DNA from: Taudactylus pleione
Lineage: Eukaryota > Chordata > Amphibia > Anura > Myobatrachidae
DNA length: 64,000 nucleotides
Reading direction: 5' to 3'
NCBI GenBank assembly: GCA_031769625.1
Contig: JAUIMM010000566.1
Span: forward strand, 3,353,001 to 3,417,000
Shown: in pieces, positions 10,985-22,465 of the stretch
How positions within the stretch are numbered: position 1 is the stretch's first letter
Layout of the letters: every line of letters begins with the position of its first letter
Made by a program: the position numbers and the translations under genes
Notes under the pieces: generated by a model
What the model was told of the DNA's origin: nothing
What the model saw: only the letters and a program-made list of their open reading frames with translations
The model's database searches: none

Positions 10985-11512
10985 TGGAATCGGTATGATT
11001 TACCGCCGGACCCATGCCCGGCGGTTGGAATCCTGACAGCAGTATCCCGGCAGAAGAGGAAATCCCGATCGTCAAAGGTAAGTATATACTAACCTATTTC
11101 TACCCCCTAACCTCCCCCCCCAGTGCCTAACCGTAATCCCCCCTCCAAGTGTCTAAACCTAACCCACCTTCCCTGTCGCCTAAACCTAAGTCCCCCGGGA
11201 GGGTGCCTAACCCTAAGTTCCCCCCGGGGGTGCTTAACGCTAACCCCCCTTCCCCTAGCCTAAACTAATCCTCTCGGGGGGGTGCCTGACCCTAAGTCCC
11301 CGGGAACCTTAAACCTAAACCTAACCCTCCCCCCACCGCGGCTATACGCGCTTGGCCTTTTGATCGGGATGCTGGGCGTCGGGCTCCCGGCGTATGTCTA
11401 ATGACAGGTGTCGGCATATCGACGCCTGTCTGTAGACCCTTGCCGGGATATGACAGTCGGGAAGCCGGCTGTTGGGATTAGGTACGCCAGCTTCCTGACT
11501 GCATACCGGATG
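10985..11512 (+). mobile_element. CCCTAA-rich element (T-family)
   Basis: Left end tggaatcggtatgatt and right end gactgcataccggatgct are diverged inverted repeats. Next to the left end is ggttggaatcc (11023-11033), close to a pol III B box, then aaaggtaagtatatactaac, which contains a splice-donor-like gtaagt and a branch-point-like tactaac. The body (about 11100-11335) is a degenerate tandem of about 31 bp with cctaaccctaa words separated by C- and G-runs. The right arm has gatcgggatgctgggcgtcg-type hairpins. No coding potential. Confidence 0.7.
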
Positions 11513-11859
11513 CTCTTTGACTTTGAATATCTCAAAGACTAATTAAGATAATAATGTGATTCTTTTGCGACGGATTTCAATCAGTAATATATTATAGAAT
11601 TTGTAATAAAACTGTATAGAATTTGATGGAAAAAAAAAATCGACAAAAACCACAAATACTTTGGAATAGCTAACCTGAAAATGTCAAGAAAACTACCAGA
11701 ACACAGAACCGGAACAGTGACCTGGGGGAAGTGGATAGGGGTGACCGCCGCAGGCTGCTGTTCTTACACACTACTGGTGGTCTGTGCTCACATGGACCCA
11801 GCGCCCTAGCCATGTGCGGACACTATTTACGTTCTGCCCAGTTTGGCTCCTGATTAGCC
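11513..11859. other. No recognisable feature
   Basis: An AT-rich first half with an A-run near 11630, passing into GC-richer DNA from about 11700, leading into the promoter-like block. Confidence 0.35.
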
Positions 11860-12154
11860 GCCTGGCTGCGTGATGTAGCTATTACATAATGAGGGAGGGC
11901 GCGCGGGCGGCACAACACATGAGGCTGCTGCCGTAGGCGGAGCTCTTCCCTCATCTACTTTCTCCAACACGTCGATTCCAGGCTTGCAACTCCCAGCCAA
12001 TCAATACTGGGTTTGAGCCTCGAAAGCAACGCCTCCTTTCTCAGCTTTCTACGAGTGCTGCCGGCAGCCGCTGATTGGCGGGAGGCTGGGAGATGGTGAG
12101 GCGGAGTAACAGTGCAAAATAATTTGCATCTATAGGGGCTCAGCTTGCAATACC
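11860..12154. promoter_or_regulatory. Candidate CpG-rich promoter block
   Basis: A GC-rich island in an AT-rich neighbourhood. Visible motifs: ccaatca at 11997-12003, inverted CCAAT (gattgg) at 12073-12078, a gattagccgcc box near 11875, ggcgg/gcgg boxes near 11936, 12078 and 12100, and the octamer atttgcat at 12122-12129. CCAAT boxes plus an octamer occur in NF-Y- and Oct-driven promoters, H2B histone promoters among them. No TATA box and no downstream coding exon can be seen, and a hAT MITE inserted at 12155. It could instead be a GC-rich repeat relic. Confidence 0.4.
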
Positions 12155-12539
12155 CAGGGGCGTCGAGAGGGGGGGGAGCGGGTACAGATTACCTAGGCCC
12201 GGGCTTCCTGAGGGGCCCGGGTCCGGCGCCACTCCCCCCCCACACAGCAGCCCAGCACACAGCGTGTGCTGAACTGCAGTTGGAGACTGCTCGTGGCTGC
12301 TGAGCAGCAGCCACAGCAGTCTCCTATGCCTGTGCGGGGGAGCGATCACACTGATCGCGCCCCCCCTGGCTTTGCGCCGGGCTGAGGGGGCTCAGAGCAC
12401 CCCTCCTCCCCAGTGCGCAGCGCCGCTTCGCGCCGCTGCACATCTTTTTTTTTTTCTCGGCAAGGGGGCGTGGCCACGCCTCCCGCAATTAGGCCACGCC
12501 CCCTATTACCATGGTCTGCCACGGCTCTTGGCGGGCCTG
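12155..12539. mobile_element. hAT-type MITE, 385 bp
   Basis: Ends caggggcgtcgagag and ctcttggcgggcctg pair as diverged inverted repeats. The 8-bp target duplication gcaatacc is perfect at 12147-12154 and 12540-12547, which fixes both ends. Interior is very GC-rich, with a palindromic gtggctgctgagcagcagccac near 12293 and ggccacgcc motifs. No coding content. Confidence 0.9.
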
Positions 12540-12547
12540 GCAATACC

Positions 12548-14583
12548 CCCTGGAAATGGTCCATTTTGCTTCAGAGTCCATGGCCAAATATATCATCGTA
12601 CGTACAAATTGGCGAAATGTTACAATAAAAAAATCCCATAAAAACATAAAAGGGCGTGGCTTAGCCGGTTATGTTTCACACGTCTTTTATTACAAGATTT
12701 CGATGTATTAACATATGATCTAGCCATTATCTAGCGAAGTATTTTCTGTACGTATGTTCTGAGTTCAAATTGGCGCAATGTTCGCCACAGGCATACTAGT
12801 TTATACTAATATTTTGCTATTTATGTTATATTAATAGGAGGTAATACTAATTTTTTTTGTAAAAGCGGCAATAATTTATAAATATACATTTGATTAAGGC
12901 ACCGGAATAAATTATTACATTTAAAAGGGTGATTGATTATATCTCTAGTACCCATAGTCCTGAGGTATGAGGTAGGGTGTTGATGTCACCACTAGAGGAC
13001 TGAACCCAATGCTGAATAACACAGGCCTATTGAAGAAAGGGGAGGGAACCACAGGACAGAGGCATCTCTATTTTTTGGCAATTTTGTGCAGCATCTTGGT
13101 CCATGACTTGTGAACTTGACATGTATTATATCTGCCAATTTGTAAACAGAACACATCAGGGCAGTGATTTGCTGAATCTCATGATTTAATTATGGTTTTC
13201 TGGCCCTGTTACGTATGGCGATTTGAAGCTCGCCCAAGAAAATTTATGAAAACTGTCAATTTAACTAATTCGCAAATCATATGAGTACTTTTGTCTATAT
13301 GATATGAGAGTGTCCAAGATACATGGGGGGAGAATTATAAAAGCTGCAATGTGCCATTCCAGAATGACATATATAGTAGCTAGTAGATCACTAGCTTTTC
13401 CTCACACCCCATAGAAGTGCGATGTTACAGGTATTGTATATGGCGGGTATGTGCACAGCAGAGTATTGCTGCTATCTAATGTTATCCTAACAATATCAGA
13501 CTTCAAAGGTAGCATTACAAAGTAACTAAGTGCTGCCTAGTGCATGCATACTAATAACAGCACAACAACCGACTTTATTAAATGGTGAATAATATGACAT
13601 AAAATAGCCACAATGCTTCACATAAAAAATAAATAAATAATACAATTAAACCAAAAAAATAGATTGCAAAAGTTTTGAATAAAATAATCTAGTATAAAAC
13701 TCTATTAAATAACATTTGCATTTTATAGCTTGTGTCCGATTATGGTATGGAAACTGGAGTAACTTTAATCCTTACCCTTAGTCCTGTTAGATGAAACTCC
13801 TCAGAGTTCCACATCTTCTACAATCATTGTGGTGTTAGGACTGACAGCTTCGTTTTCCCCCCTTGGTGGCTGGAGGAGGAGCCAGACCCAGTGGCGTAAA
13901 CAAGTTGGGGCAGACAGGGCAAGTGCCCTGGGTGCTGATGAGAGTGGGTATCTGTGTTGGGGTTATGGTTATGCTACTATAGGAGATGACACTGACAGTT
14001 ACCAGATGCTCGCTCAGGACTGTAGCCTGTAACCACCTGTCTGCACTGTTTCAGAATAGTCTTCACAGGACTCCCGCTAATGCTGCTGTATTATTATCTA
14101 CACTACACTCATTCAGCACACAATTACCTCAGACCCCAGTAGGGGAGGCAGGTACCAGCGCGGGGCTTGACTAGGCTAACATAGATGGAGACAGAGTGAG
14201 TGACCTGCACCTGCCTTCCCTATCAGTAGTGGCAAATTCTGAGTGTTTAGGTGTGGGGCCTGGGGATGCCACAGAGTGCCCCCTCTCCCCAAACCACCCT
14301 CCCTATTGCCCTCAGCTCAGGGCTGGCAGAACCCAGTAAACACACGGGGGGGGTGCTGTAACACTTATCAGGAGGCACCGCCATCTTTGCTGGGGTGGAT
14401 AACAGCTGAGCTTTGGCTCCTCTCTTTATTGACTAATCTGATCTTTCCCTGTCTGCAAGATCTCACTCTAACAGCAAGGGACAGTTTGCAAACTACTTGC
14501 CACTTTACAAGTACATTCAAACACCATCACCCCCACCAACCACAAATGTATATTTTATAGAGGTGTGAATCTATGGTGGAGAT
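12548..14583. other. No gene; AT-rich DNA with one hAT end fragment
   Basis: Mostly AT-rich (13560-13740 especially). Around 13888-13950 cagtggcgtaaacaagttgg resembles the terminal motif of the hAT MITE at 44725, but no right end is present. The words caaattggcgaaatgtt (12604) and caaattggcgcaatgtt (12768) are a short dispersed direct repeat. A gene was not recognised. Confidence 0.4.
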
Positions 14584-14586
14584 AGA

Positions 14587-15185
14587 GGCCCTGATTCAGA
14601 GCCGGACGCAAGTCGCTGCTCGTTCGCTCCGAGCGATGTTTGCCCAACTGCGCATGCGTACGGATCGTAATACGCATGCGCGAACCACTCAGTGCGGCCG
14701 AAATTCATGTGCTCGCAAAATAGCTAATGCCTGATAATTTGAGTGACAGAAAGAGGCGTATGTGGGTGGTAACAGGGAAAGGTGCTTGAAAACGGGGAGT
14801 GGAGATCCGATCGCAGGCGTGCTTAAAGGTCAAAACGGGCGTTTTATGGGTGTGCATATTTAAAACAATAGCGTCATTGACCACGTCACTGGGCTATTTT
14901 AGAGCCAGAAATGCTCGCAAAATTGTGGTAGCAAACACCAGCCCCAAGAATAGCGAGCAGTTCATACCCTGGTCGATGTACTCGATTAATCTAATAAATA
15001 GCGGACATGACGTAGGATGCGAGCGGCCAGGGGGCGTATTTTTTCAAAAAACGAACGCAAGTTTTGTTCGCTCGTTCAGACATAGAGGCGTGAACAGACC
15101 GCAAATAGCGAACGGTTCATTTGAATAGCCACCCCTTGTTTTAGAACGAACGACCGCAAATAGCGAGTGGCTCTGAATGAGGGCC
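14587..15185. mobile_element. Harbinger-type MITE, subtype A, 599 bp
   Basis: Terminal repeats ggccctgattcagagcc and ggctctgaatgagggcc are inverted with one mismatch. The 3-bp flank aga is duplicated at 14584-14586 and 15186-15188, consistent with PIF/Harbinger-type insertion. Interior carries gcatgcgtacg/cgtacgcatgc-like hairpins. It aligns with 48943-49543 over its length and, inverted, with 18042-18639. Confidence 0.85.
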
Positions 15186-15199
15186 AGAATCAATTAAGT

Positions 15200-16412
15200 A
15201 GAAAGAGTTAATGGGGGTATGGAAGGGGAGAGGAACATAGGAGGGAAAAGCTGGTAAGGCAGGGGGCATATGAGGGAAATGTGGTAGGCAGGGGCATGGG
15301 AAGAAAAAAATGGTGTCAGGGAAAGTATTAAGGGAAAAGTTGGTGGGAAGGGGGCATGAAAGAAACTTAGTGGGTAGAGTGGCATCTAATGGAAAATTTG
15401 GTAGGTAGATGAGCATATGATAAAAGTGCAACGCAGGTGGCAGTGAAGAGGTGTGAGAAAAATGTTGATTGACGGGGGGCATATGATGGAAAAAAATTAT
15501 GGGCAGAGGGGCATGTGAGGGAAATGTTGGAGAGCAAGTGTGCATGCAAGTGAAGAGCTGATGCATAGAGGTGCACATAAGGGAAGAGCTAGTGGGCAGA
15601 GGGGCATGTGAAGGAAAGCTGTGGGCAGAGGGGCATGTGAAGGAAAGCTGGTAGGCAGAGGGGCATGTGAAAGAAAGCTGTGGGCAGAGGGGCATGTGAA
15701 GGAAAGCTGGTAGGCAGAGGGACATGTGAAAGAAAGCTGTGGGCACATGGGCATGTGAAGGAAAGCTGGTAGGCAGAGGAGCATGTGAAGGGAAGCTGGT
15801 AGACAGAGTGCATGTGAAGGAAAGCAGTGGGCAGAGGGGCATGTGAAGGAAAGCTGTGGGCAGAGGGGCATGTGAAGGAAAGTTGTGGGCAGAGGGGCAT
15901 GTGAAGGAAAGTTGTGGGCAGAGGGGCATGTGAAGGAAAGTTGTGGGCAGAGGGGCATGTGAAGGAAAGTTGTGGGCAGAGGGGCATGTGAAGGAAAGCT
16001 GGTAGACAGAGTGCATGTGAAGGAAAGCAGTGGGCAGAGGGGCATGTGAAGGAAAACTGGTAGACAGAGGGGCATGTGAAGGAAAGCTGTGGGCAGAGGG
16101 GCATGTGAAGGAAAGCTGTGGGTAGAGGGGCATGTGAAGGAAAGTTGTGGGCAGAGGGGCATGTGAAGGAAAGCTGGTAGACAGAGTGCATGTGAAGGAA
16201 AGCAGTGGGCAGAGGGGCATGCGAAGGAAAACTGGTAGACAGAGGGGCATGTGAAGGAAAGCTGTGGGCAGAGGGGCATGTGAAGGAAAGCTGTGGGCAG
16301 AGGGGCATGTGAAGGAAAGTTGTGGGCAGAGGGGCATGTGAAGGAAAGTTGTGGGCAGAGGGGCATGTGAAGGAAAGTTGTGGGCAGAGGGGCATGTGAA
16401 GGAAAATCTGTG
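15200..16412. repeat. 29-30 bp minisatellite
   Basis: About 40 units of the form aggggcatgtgaaggaaagc plus tgtgggcag (29 bp) or tggtaggcag (30 bp). The right two thirds are nearly identical; the left edge (15200-15590) is degenerate, as expected for older units at an array boundary. A longer repeating order of unit variants (…ctggtagacagagtgc then agcagtgggc…) is visible at 15800, 16000 and 16180. Long minus-strand frames across it come from units lacking stop codons in any minus frame, not from a gene. Confidence 0.95.
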
Positions 16413-16995
16413 GAAGATTTTCATGTTTTTATTTTTATTTTTCTTTGTTTTACAAATGACACTACAATTTTCAGGGACTTGTTGCTGCACACATAACAGA
16501 GATTTTCCTACCCCAAAATTACACATTTTTCTGTTCATCTCTATGAGTTGCGAGGAAAAATGGATGAAGTTGATGGCTGATTATGTGCCAACATTCCAAC
16601 TGTTTCTCCAGCACTTAGATGCCATCACCGATAATTAAATTACCCCCTTTGTGTATTGTGTAGGTATACCAGCATTTCACAATGCCTTTCAATAAATGTC
16701 TAGTGCCAGCTGTTGTGACACGTTTCTTTTGCTTTGCTTTCTAAAAATCTAGCATATTGTAAACCTTCCACATCTAACAATTCTCTGCTTGGCCCAGGAC
16801 AACATGGAGCCTGGACAGCGTGCCTCAATGGCATAAGTGCATCTGTACTGGAGCCTTGCGCATGCAATAGCTGTTATTTTTATTTTACAACCTACACCAC
16901 TGGAGGTGGGGGGTACACGGTAGCACAGCTGAGCCTATGTACATAGCAAACGTGTTGCCACATCCCCTCACACACTTGCCCACGGAATCGGTATA
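16413..16995. other. No recognisable feature
   Basis: A T-rich stretch next to the array, then mixed DNA. No family motif in the short frames. Confidence 0.35.
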
Positions 16996-16999
16996 AAAT

Positions 17000-17180
17000 A
17001 CTGATGGAAGGGGTGTCGGCTGTCAGTACACTGACAGTGGCATCCCTGTGGTTCAAATCCCGACAGGGGAATGGTGAGTAATGTTCCCCTGTCCTATTTA
17101 CCCCCTAACCCTCCTTTCCTGCACCCTCATACTAACCTTCCTTACCCTGCACCCCAGGGGCTGGCAGGCACCTTTTAGCC
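17000..17180 (+). mobile_element. Diverged T-family fragment
   Basis: Contains ggttcaaatcc at 17050-17060 (B-box-like) followed by cgacaggggaatggtgagta and then ccctaaccctcc-type words, the same order as in the T-family element at 10985. Right half is missing. Assignment rests on motif order. Confidence 0.5.
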
Positions 17181-17359
17181 TGGGGGGCAGACACAAGTAA
17201 GTGGCCCAGTTTCTCCATCAGTGCATTGCAATGGGGAAAAGACACATGATAATAGCCTCTGTAGGTAAGATTTGTCTAAATAAATTTGCTTTAAAATAAA
17301 TAGCCAATGAAATATATAAAAAATTGTTATGTCAAAGAGCTATATACAAACACAACTAC

Positions 17360-17925
17360 CAGCCCCATCCCAAAGCAGAAACCATTCTAGTGACCCCTAC
17401 AAAATGCTCACAGCACCCTAGTGATGGATATACAATGCAGGGACCATTCTACTTACCAATATCCAATTCAGGGACCATTCCTGTGACCATCATACAATAC
17501 AGGGATTATTCTCGTGACCAATATACAATACAGGGACAATTCTTGTGACAGATATACAATAAAGGGACCATTCTAGTGATGGATATACAATGCAGGAACC
17601 ATTCTATTTACCAATATCCAATTCAGGGACCATTCCTTTGACCATTATACAATACAGGGATTATTCTTGTGACTAATATACAATACAGGGACAATTCTAC
17701 TGACAGATATAGAATGCAGGGATCATTCTAGTCACTGATATGCAATATGTGGTACAGTCTAGTGACTGGTATAGAATGCAGAGACCATTTTAGTAACCAA
17801 CATATTTTGCATGGACCATTCTAGTGACCAATATATAATACAGGCACAATTTTAGTAACAGGTATATAATATAAGGGACTATTGCAGTGACTGGTATACA
17901 ATACAGGGACCGTTCTTGTGATTAT
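17360..17925. repeat. ~31-bp minisatellite, left block
   Basis: Eighteen or so degenerate units near 31 bp, consensus atacaatacagggaccattc followed by tagtgaccaat. Units share the tatacaat-acaggga-cattc-agtgacc order with the larger array at 20050-22465 (tataatgcagaga-cattgcagtgacc). The two look like parts of one array divided by the insertions at 17.94-20.04 kb. Confidence 0.85.
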
Positions 17926-18041
17926 GATAATATATAAAAAGTATGGTTAATAAATCCCCATTCTATAAGTAAAAAATAATAAATAAAATAAAGACATTAC
18001 AAATGTGGCATCATGTATTCTACTACTTGTTAGTGAACAGA

Positions 18042-18639
18042 GGGCCTGATTCAGACCCGGTCGCTAAGCTGTGCTCGCTCGCTGCAAAAAGGATCCGGGT
18101 ATGCTAATCCCGCGATCGCACTGTCTGGCTTAAGGACGCCCTCTATGTCTTAGAGGGCGACGGCAGTGAGCATACGCAGAAGTATAAAACTGCCCACCTT
18201 TCTCTCTTAGCCCACGTCATCTCCAGGAAGTGTGTGATTAATTGGTAACATCGAGACCCATCGGAGCTGTACGCAGCACTTGAGATAGCCCCTACCCCAC
18301 CGCAAGCACTGCGATCAGTTCAGGCTAAAATACAACCAAGTGACGTGTTCAATGACGCTACTTTGCTAAAGTATGCACACCCATTAAACTCCGTTTTGAC
18401 ACTCAGAAACGCCTGCGTTCGTACATCCACTCCCCCGTTCACAAGCACCTTCCCCTGTCACCACCTACAAGTGGCGCAATCTGTCACTCAAAATAGCGCC
18501 CAGTCTGTGTACTACTAGCGCACAATTCCCAGCCGCAGTGAATGGTTCATGCATGCGTACTTTGGTGCATACGTATGCGCAGATGTGCGATAATCGCCCC
18601 TAGCGAGCGCAGCTTAGCGACTGGGTCTGAATCAGGCCC
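18042..18639. mobile_element. Harbinger-type MITE, subtype A, inverted
   Basis: Ends gggcctgattcagacccggt and ctgggtctgaatcaggccc pair almost perfectly. The subterminal words gtcgctaagct and agcttagcgac extend the arms. Interior is the reverse complement of the subtype A interior at 14587 (for example caagtgacgtgttcaatgac matches the inverse of gtcattgaccacgtcac). Flanks aga and aat do not form a clean duplication. Confidence 0.8.
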
Positions 18640-18875
18640 AATAAGCAAACAGCCCAGGTAGAATATATGCATTATGTCATAGGCTATGAAACTGCAGCAC
18701 ATGTACTGTTTTCATTAATAAGTTCAAAGGCGATGGAACGGCAAATATCAATTCATTAAAAACCTCATATGAGAACTTATAGGCCAGAGTCAAGCAAGAG
18801 TTCAGCACATCTAACAATGGCAGCAGCAGTGAAAGTGAAGTGTGAAATACAGTTTAGCAAAAAATTGTAAATATA

Positions 18876-19838
18876 CAGATGTGTCCTCATACATCTAGCC
18901 TCCTTGCGCGTTAAACAGCCCTTCTAATCGAGCCATGCTGTGGCGTGACTCGGTAGCGTTGAGCGCCTTTTTCTGCGACTTTTTACTTTCAAATGCGTCT
19001 TATTCACACAGAGATGCAAAAAGCTAGCACATGCAGCTTCTGCTGATTAAAATAATATGCAGCATGCCTATGTTCTGTGTGTGACTACGGTGTATCTGCA
19101 TGCGAAATGCTATGTTACAATGTTCCTGCCGCATTTCACATGCAGATACACCTGCAGACGCACAGTGGGCCTGATTCAGAGTTGCTCACTCTGACAGAGC
19201 GCTCGCACTGAATCAGGGCCGGGCTTTTTTTTTTTTGGAGCGGTCTCTTGGCCGCTCACATTGCTGTGGCTGACCGCCCACAGCTATAGTGAGCGGCCAT
19301 TATGATGGTCGCGATGGTCAAGACCATCGCGACCATCGGGCTTGCGACGAGACCCTTGTGGTAGGGTCTCATTCATCGCAAGCCCCAGAGAGCTTTAACA
19401 GAGCCGACAGCTCTCATGGGAACGCCTCCGTTTGGGCAGCCACCCCCCCGGCCCGCCCACCGCTCAACATCGACAGCTCGCCCCCTTTGGTGCGAGACCC
19501 AGAGCGACGGATTGCCCATCGCTAGCCGGGTCTCGCGCATGCGCACGACGGAGCCGGCTCTGTCGTGCGCATGCGCTGTTGGCCACCATCAACCCGGTTG
19601 CGAGCGCTCAGCGCTTGCGACCAGGTCTGAATCAGGCCCAGAGAACATAGGCATGCTGCATATCATTTTAATCAGCAGAAGCTGCTTGTGCTAAATATTT
19701 GAATCACTGTGTAAATAAAATGCATTTGAGGGTAAAAAGTCGCACAAAAAGACTGCGCTACCGAGGCATACGGAGCTCCCACGTTATGTGTGGACCGACT
19801 TGTAGCGCATGGAGTATAGATTTATGTGGACACATCTG
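18876..19838. mobile_element. Fold-back TA-type MITE hosting another MITE
   Basis: Ends cagatgtgtcctcat and tgtggacacatctg are inverted, with TA on both sides. Arms of over 200 bp remain alignable: gcagcttctgctgattaaaa on the left (19037) matches ttttaatcagcagaagctgc on the right (19668). Near the centre lie a second hairpin around gtatctgcatgcgaaatgc (19089) and the Harbinger-type MITE 19167-19639. Sister copy at 48217-49824 has the same layout. Confidence 0.78.
19167..19639. mobile_element. Harbinger-type hairpin-train MITE (subtype B)
   Basis: Ends gggcctgattcagag and gtctgaatcaggccc. The first 55 bases are a complete hairpin, because the terminal repeat is followed by its own complement (ctgaatcagggcc). 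Then come gatggtcgcgatggtc/gaccatcgcgaccatc, a cttgcgacgagaccc/gggtctc hairpin, and gcatgcgcacgacggag paired with ctctgtcgtgcgcatgc. One hairpin (gacagctcgcccc) has lost its left arm. Inserted near the centre of the fold-back MITE 18876-19838. Confidence 0.82.
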
Positions 19839-20049
19839 TAAGCAGCCTACCCAAGATCCTGAAATTGAGTCTGGCTCTTTAACAGAGCTATGTCCTTTAT
19901 CTAGTCGCACTGTTATACACATAGCCATACCTAGAAATGTTTGCACCCTAGGGACCCTGTCCTTAGGAATTTTCTTTAATTTCACCTAACATTTATTTTT
20001 GTAGAAAAAGACAGGAGAGATTTTAGATGGTTCAAACAGTGGCCAGTAA

Positions 20050-22465
20050 CCGGTATATAATATACAGTGAGCGTTGCAGTGTCCACTATTGTAATGCGGA
20101 GAACATTATGGCGACCGCCATATAAAGTAAAGAACATCACAGTGACAGCCATATAATGCAGAGAATATTATAGTTACCACCATTTAATTCAGAGATCATA
20201 ACAATATCCACAAGATAATGCAGAGAGCATTGCAGTGACAGTATTATAATGCAGAGAACTTCATATAACCAGCATATAATGTAGAGAACATAACAGCAAC
20301 AGCCTGAAAATGCAGAGAGCAACACAATGACCGCCATATAATACAGAGAACATCTCAGTGACCAACATATAATGGAGAGAGCGTCGCAGTGATCGCCATG
20401 TAATAAGGAGAGTGTTGCAGTCACCACTATACAATACAGAGAGCATTGCAGTGACCATCATAATACAGTGAACACCTGCAGTGACCACTATATAATGCAG
20501 GGAACATCTCAGTGACTGCCATATAATGCAGGGAGGTTTGCAGTGACCACCATAAAATGAAGACAACATTGCAGTGACCGCTGGATAATGCAGAGAGGTT
20601 CGCAGTGATCACCAGATCAGAGAGCATTGCAGAGACTGCCATATAATACAGAGAGGTTCGCAGTGATCCCCAGATCAGGGAGCGTTGCAGAGATTTGCCA
20701 TATAATGCAGAGAGGTTTTCAGTGACTGCCAGATCAGGGAGCGTCGCAATGGCTGCCAGATAATGCAGAGAGATTCCCAGTGACAGCCAGATCTGGGAGA
20801 ATCGTAATGCGGAGAACATTATGGCGACCGCCATATAAAGTAAAGAACATCACAGTGACTGCCATATAATGCAGAGAATATTATGGTTACCACCATTTAA
20901 TTCAGAGATCATAACAATATCCACAAGATAATGCAGAGAGCATTGCAGTGACAGTAATATAATGCAGAGAACTTCATATAACCAGCATATAATGTAGAGA
21001 ACATAACAGCAACAGCCTGAAAATGCAGAGAGCATCACAATGACCGCCATATAATACAGAGAACATCTCAGTGACCAACATATAATGCAGAGAGCGTCGC
21101 AGTGATCGCCATGTAATACGGAGAGCGTTGCAGTCACCACTATACAATACAGAGAGTATTGCAGTGACTGCAATATAATACAGAGAGCATCACAGCAGGC
21201 GCCATATAATACAGAGAGCATTGCAGTGACCATCATAATACAGTGAATACCTGCAGTTACCACTATATAATGCAGGGAACATCTCAGTGACTACCATATA
21301 ATGCAGGGAGGTTTGCAGTGACCACCATAAAATGAAGACAACATTGCAGTGACCGCTGGATAATGCAGAGAGGTTCGCAGTGATCACCAGATCAGAGAGC
21401 ATTGCAGAGACTGCCATATAATACAGAGAGGTTCGCAGTGATTCCCAGATCAGGGAGCGTCTCAGAGATTTGCCATATAATGCAGAGAGGTTTTCAGTGA
21501 CTGCCAGATCAGGGAGCGTCGCAATGGCTGCCAGATAATACAGAGAGATTCGCAGTGACAGCCAGATCTGGGAGAATCGCAGTGACTGCTATATAATGCA
21601 GAGAGGTTTGCAGTGACCACCAGATCAGGGAGCGTCGCAGAGATTTGCCATATAATGCAGAGAGGTTTTCAGTGACTGCCAGATCAGGGAGCGTCGCAAT
21701 GGCTACCAGATAATGCAGAGAGATTCGCAGTGACAGCCAGATCTGGGAGAATCGCAGTGACTGCTATATAATGTAGAGAGGTTTGCAGTACCCACCAGAT
21801 TAGGGAGCGTCGCAGTGACTGCTATATAATGTAGAGAGGTTTGCAGTACCCACCAGATTAGGGAGCGTCGCAGTGACTGCTATATAATGTAGAGAGGTTT
21901 GCAGTACCCACCAGATTAGGGAGTGTCGCAGAGATGTGCCATATAATGCAGAGAGTTTCGCAGTGACTGCCAGATCTGGGAGAATCGCAGTGACTGCTAT
22001 ATAATGTAGAGAGGTTTGCAGTACCCACCAGATTAGGGAGCGTCGCGGTGACTGCTATATAATGTAGAGAGGTTTGCAGTACCCACCAGATTAGGGAGCA
22101 TCGCAGAGATGTGCCATATAATGCAGAGAGTTTCGCAGTGACTGCCAGATTAGGGAGCATCGCAAGGAGCATCGCAACTGCTATATAATGTAGAGAGGTT
22201 CGCAGTCACCATCAGATTAGGGAGTGTTGCAGTGATGTTCCACATAATGCAGAGAGGTTTGCATTGACCATCAGATCAGGGAGCATCGCAGTGACTGCCA
22301 GATAATGCAAAGAGGTTTGCAGCGACTGCCAGATCAGGGAGAATCACAGTGACTGCTATATAATGCAGAGAGGTTCGCAGTGACTGCAGATCAGGGAGCA
22401 TCGCAGAGATTTGCCATATAATTCAGAGAGGTTCGCAGAGACTGCCAGGTCAGGGAGCATCACAG
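20050..22465. repeat. ~30-bp minisatellite with higher-order repeats
   Basis: About 80 degenerate units of tataatgcagagaggttcgc plus agtgactgcc. A block starting taatgcggagaacatt at 20092 recurs at 20805, giving a 713-bp higher-order repeat, the second copy having extra units near 21160-21230. From about 21560 a 57-58 bp dimer (tataatgtagagaggtttgc, then agtacccaccagattaggg) repeats at least five times. Frames on the minus strand across it are by-products of the repeat. Confidence 0.93.

Noticed and set aside
10985..11512. True telomere or subtelomere
   Set aside because: CCCTAA words are spaced and interrupted, and the copies are bounded and dispersed in both orientations.
14799..15128. 109-codon plus frame
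   Set aside because: Lies inside the Harbinger-type MITE 14587-15185; no domain, and the sister copy at 48943 does not keep it open.
15141..16538. 465-codon minus-strand reading frame
   Set aside because: It lies across a 29-30 bp minisatellite and two other minus frames are also long there. No start context, domain or splice signals.
20050..22465. CRISPR-like regular repeats
   Set aside because: Units are contiguous and degenerate, with no unique spacers, no leader and no cas genes, in what looks like vertebrate DNA.
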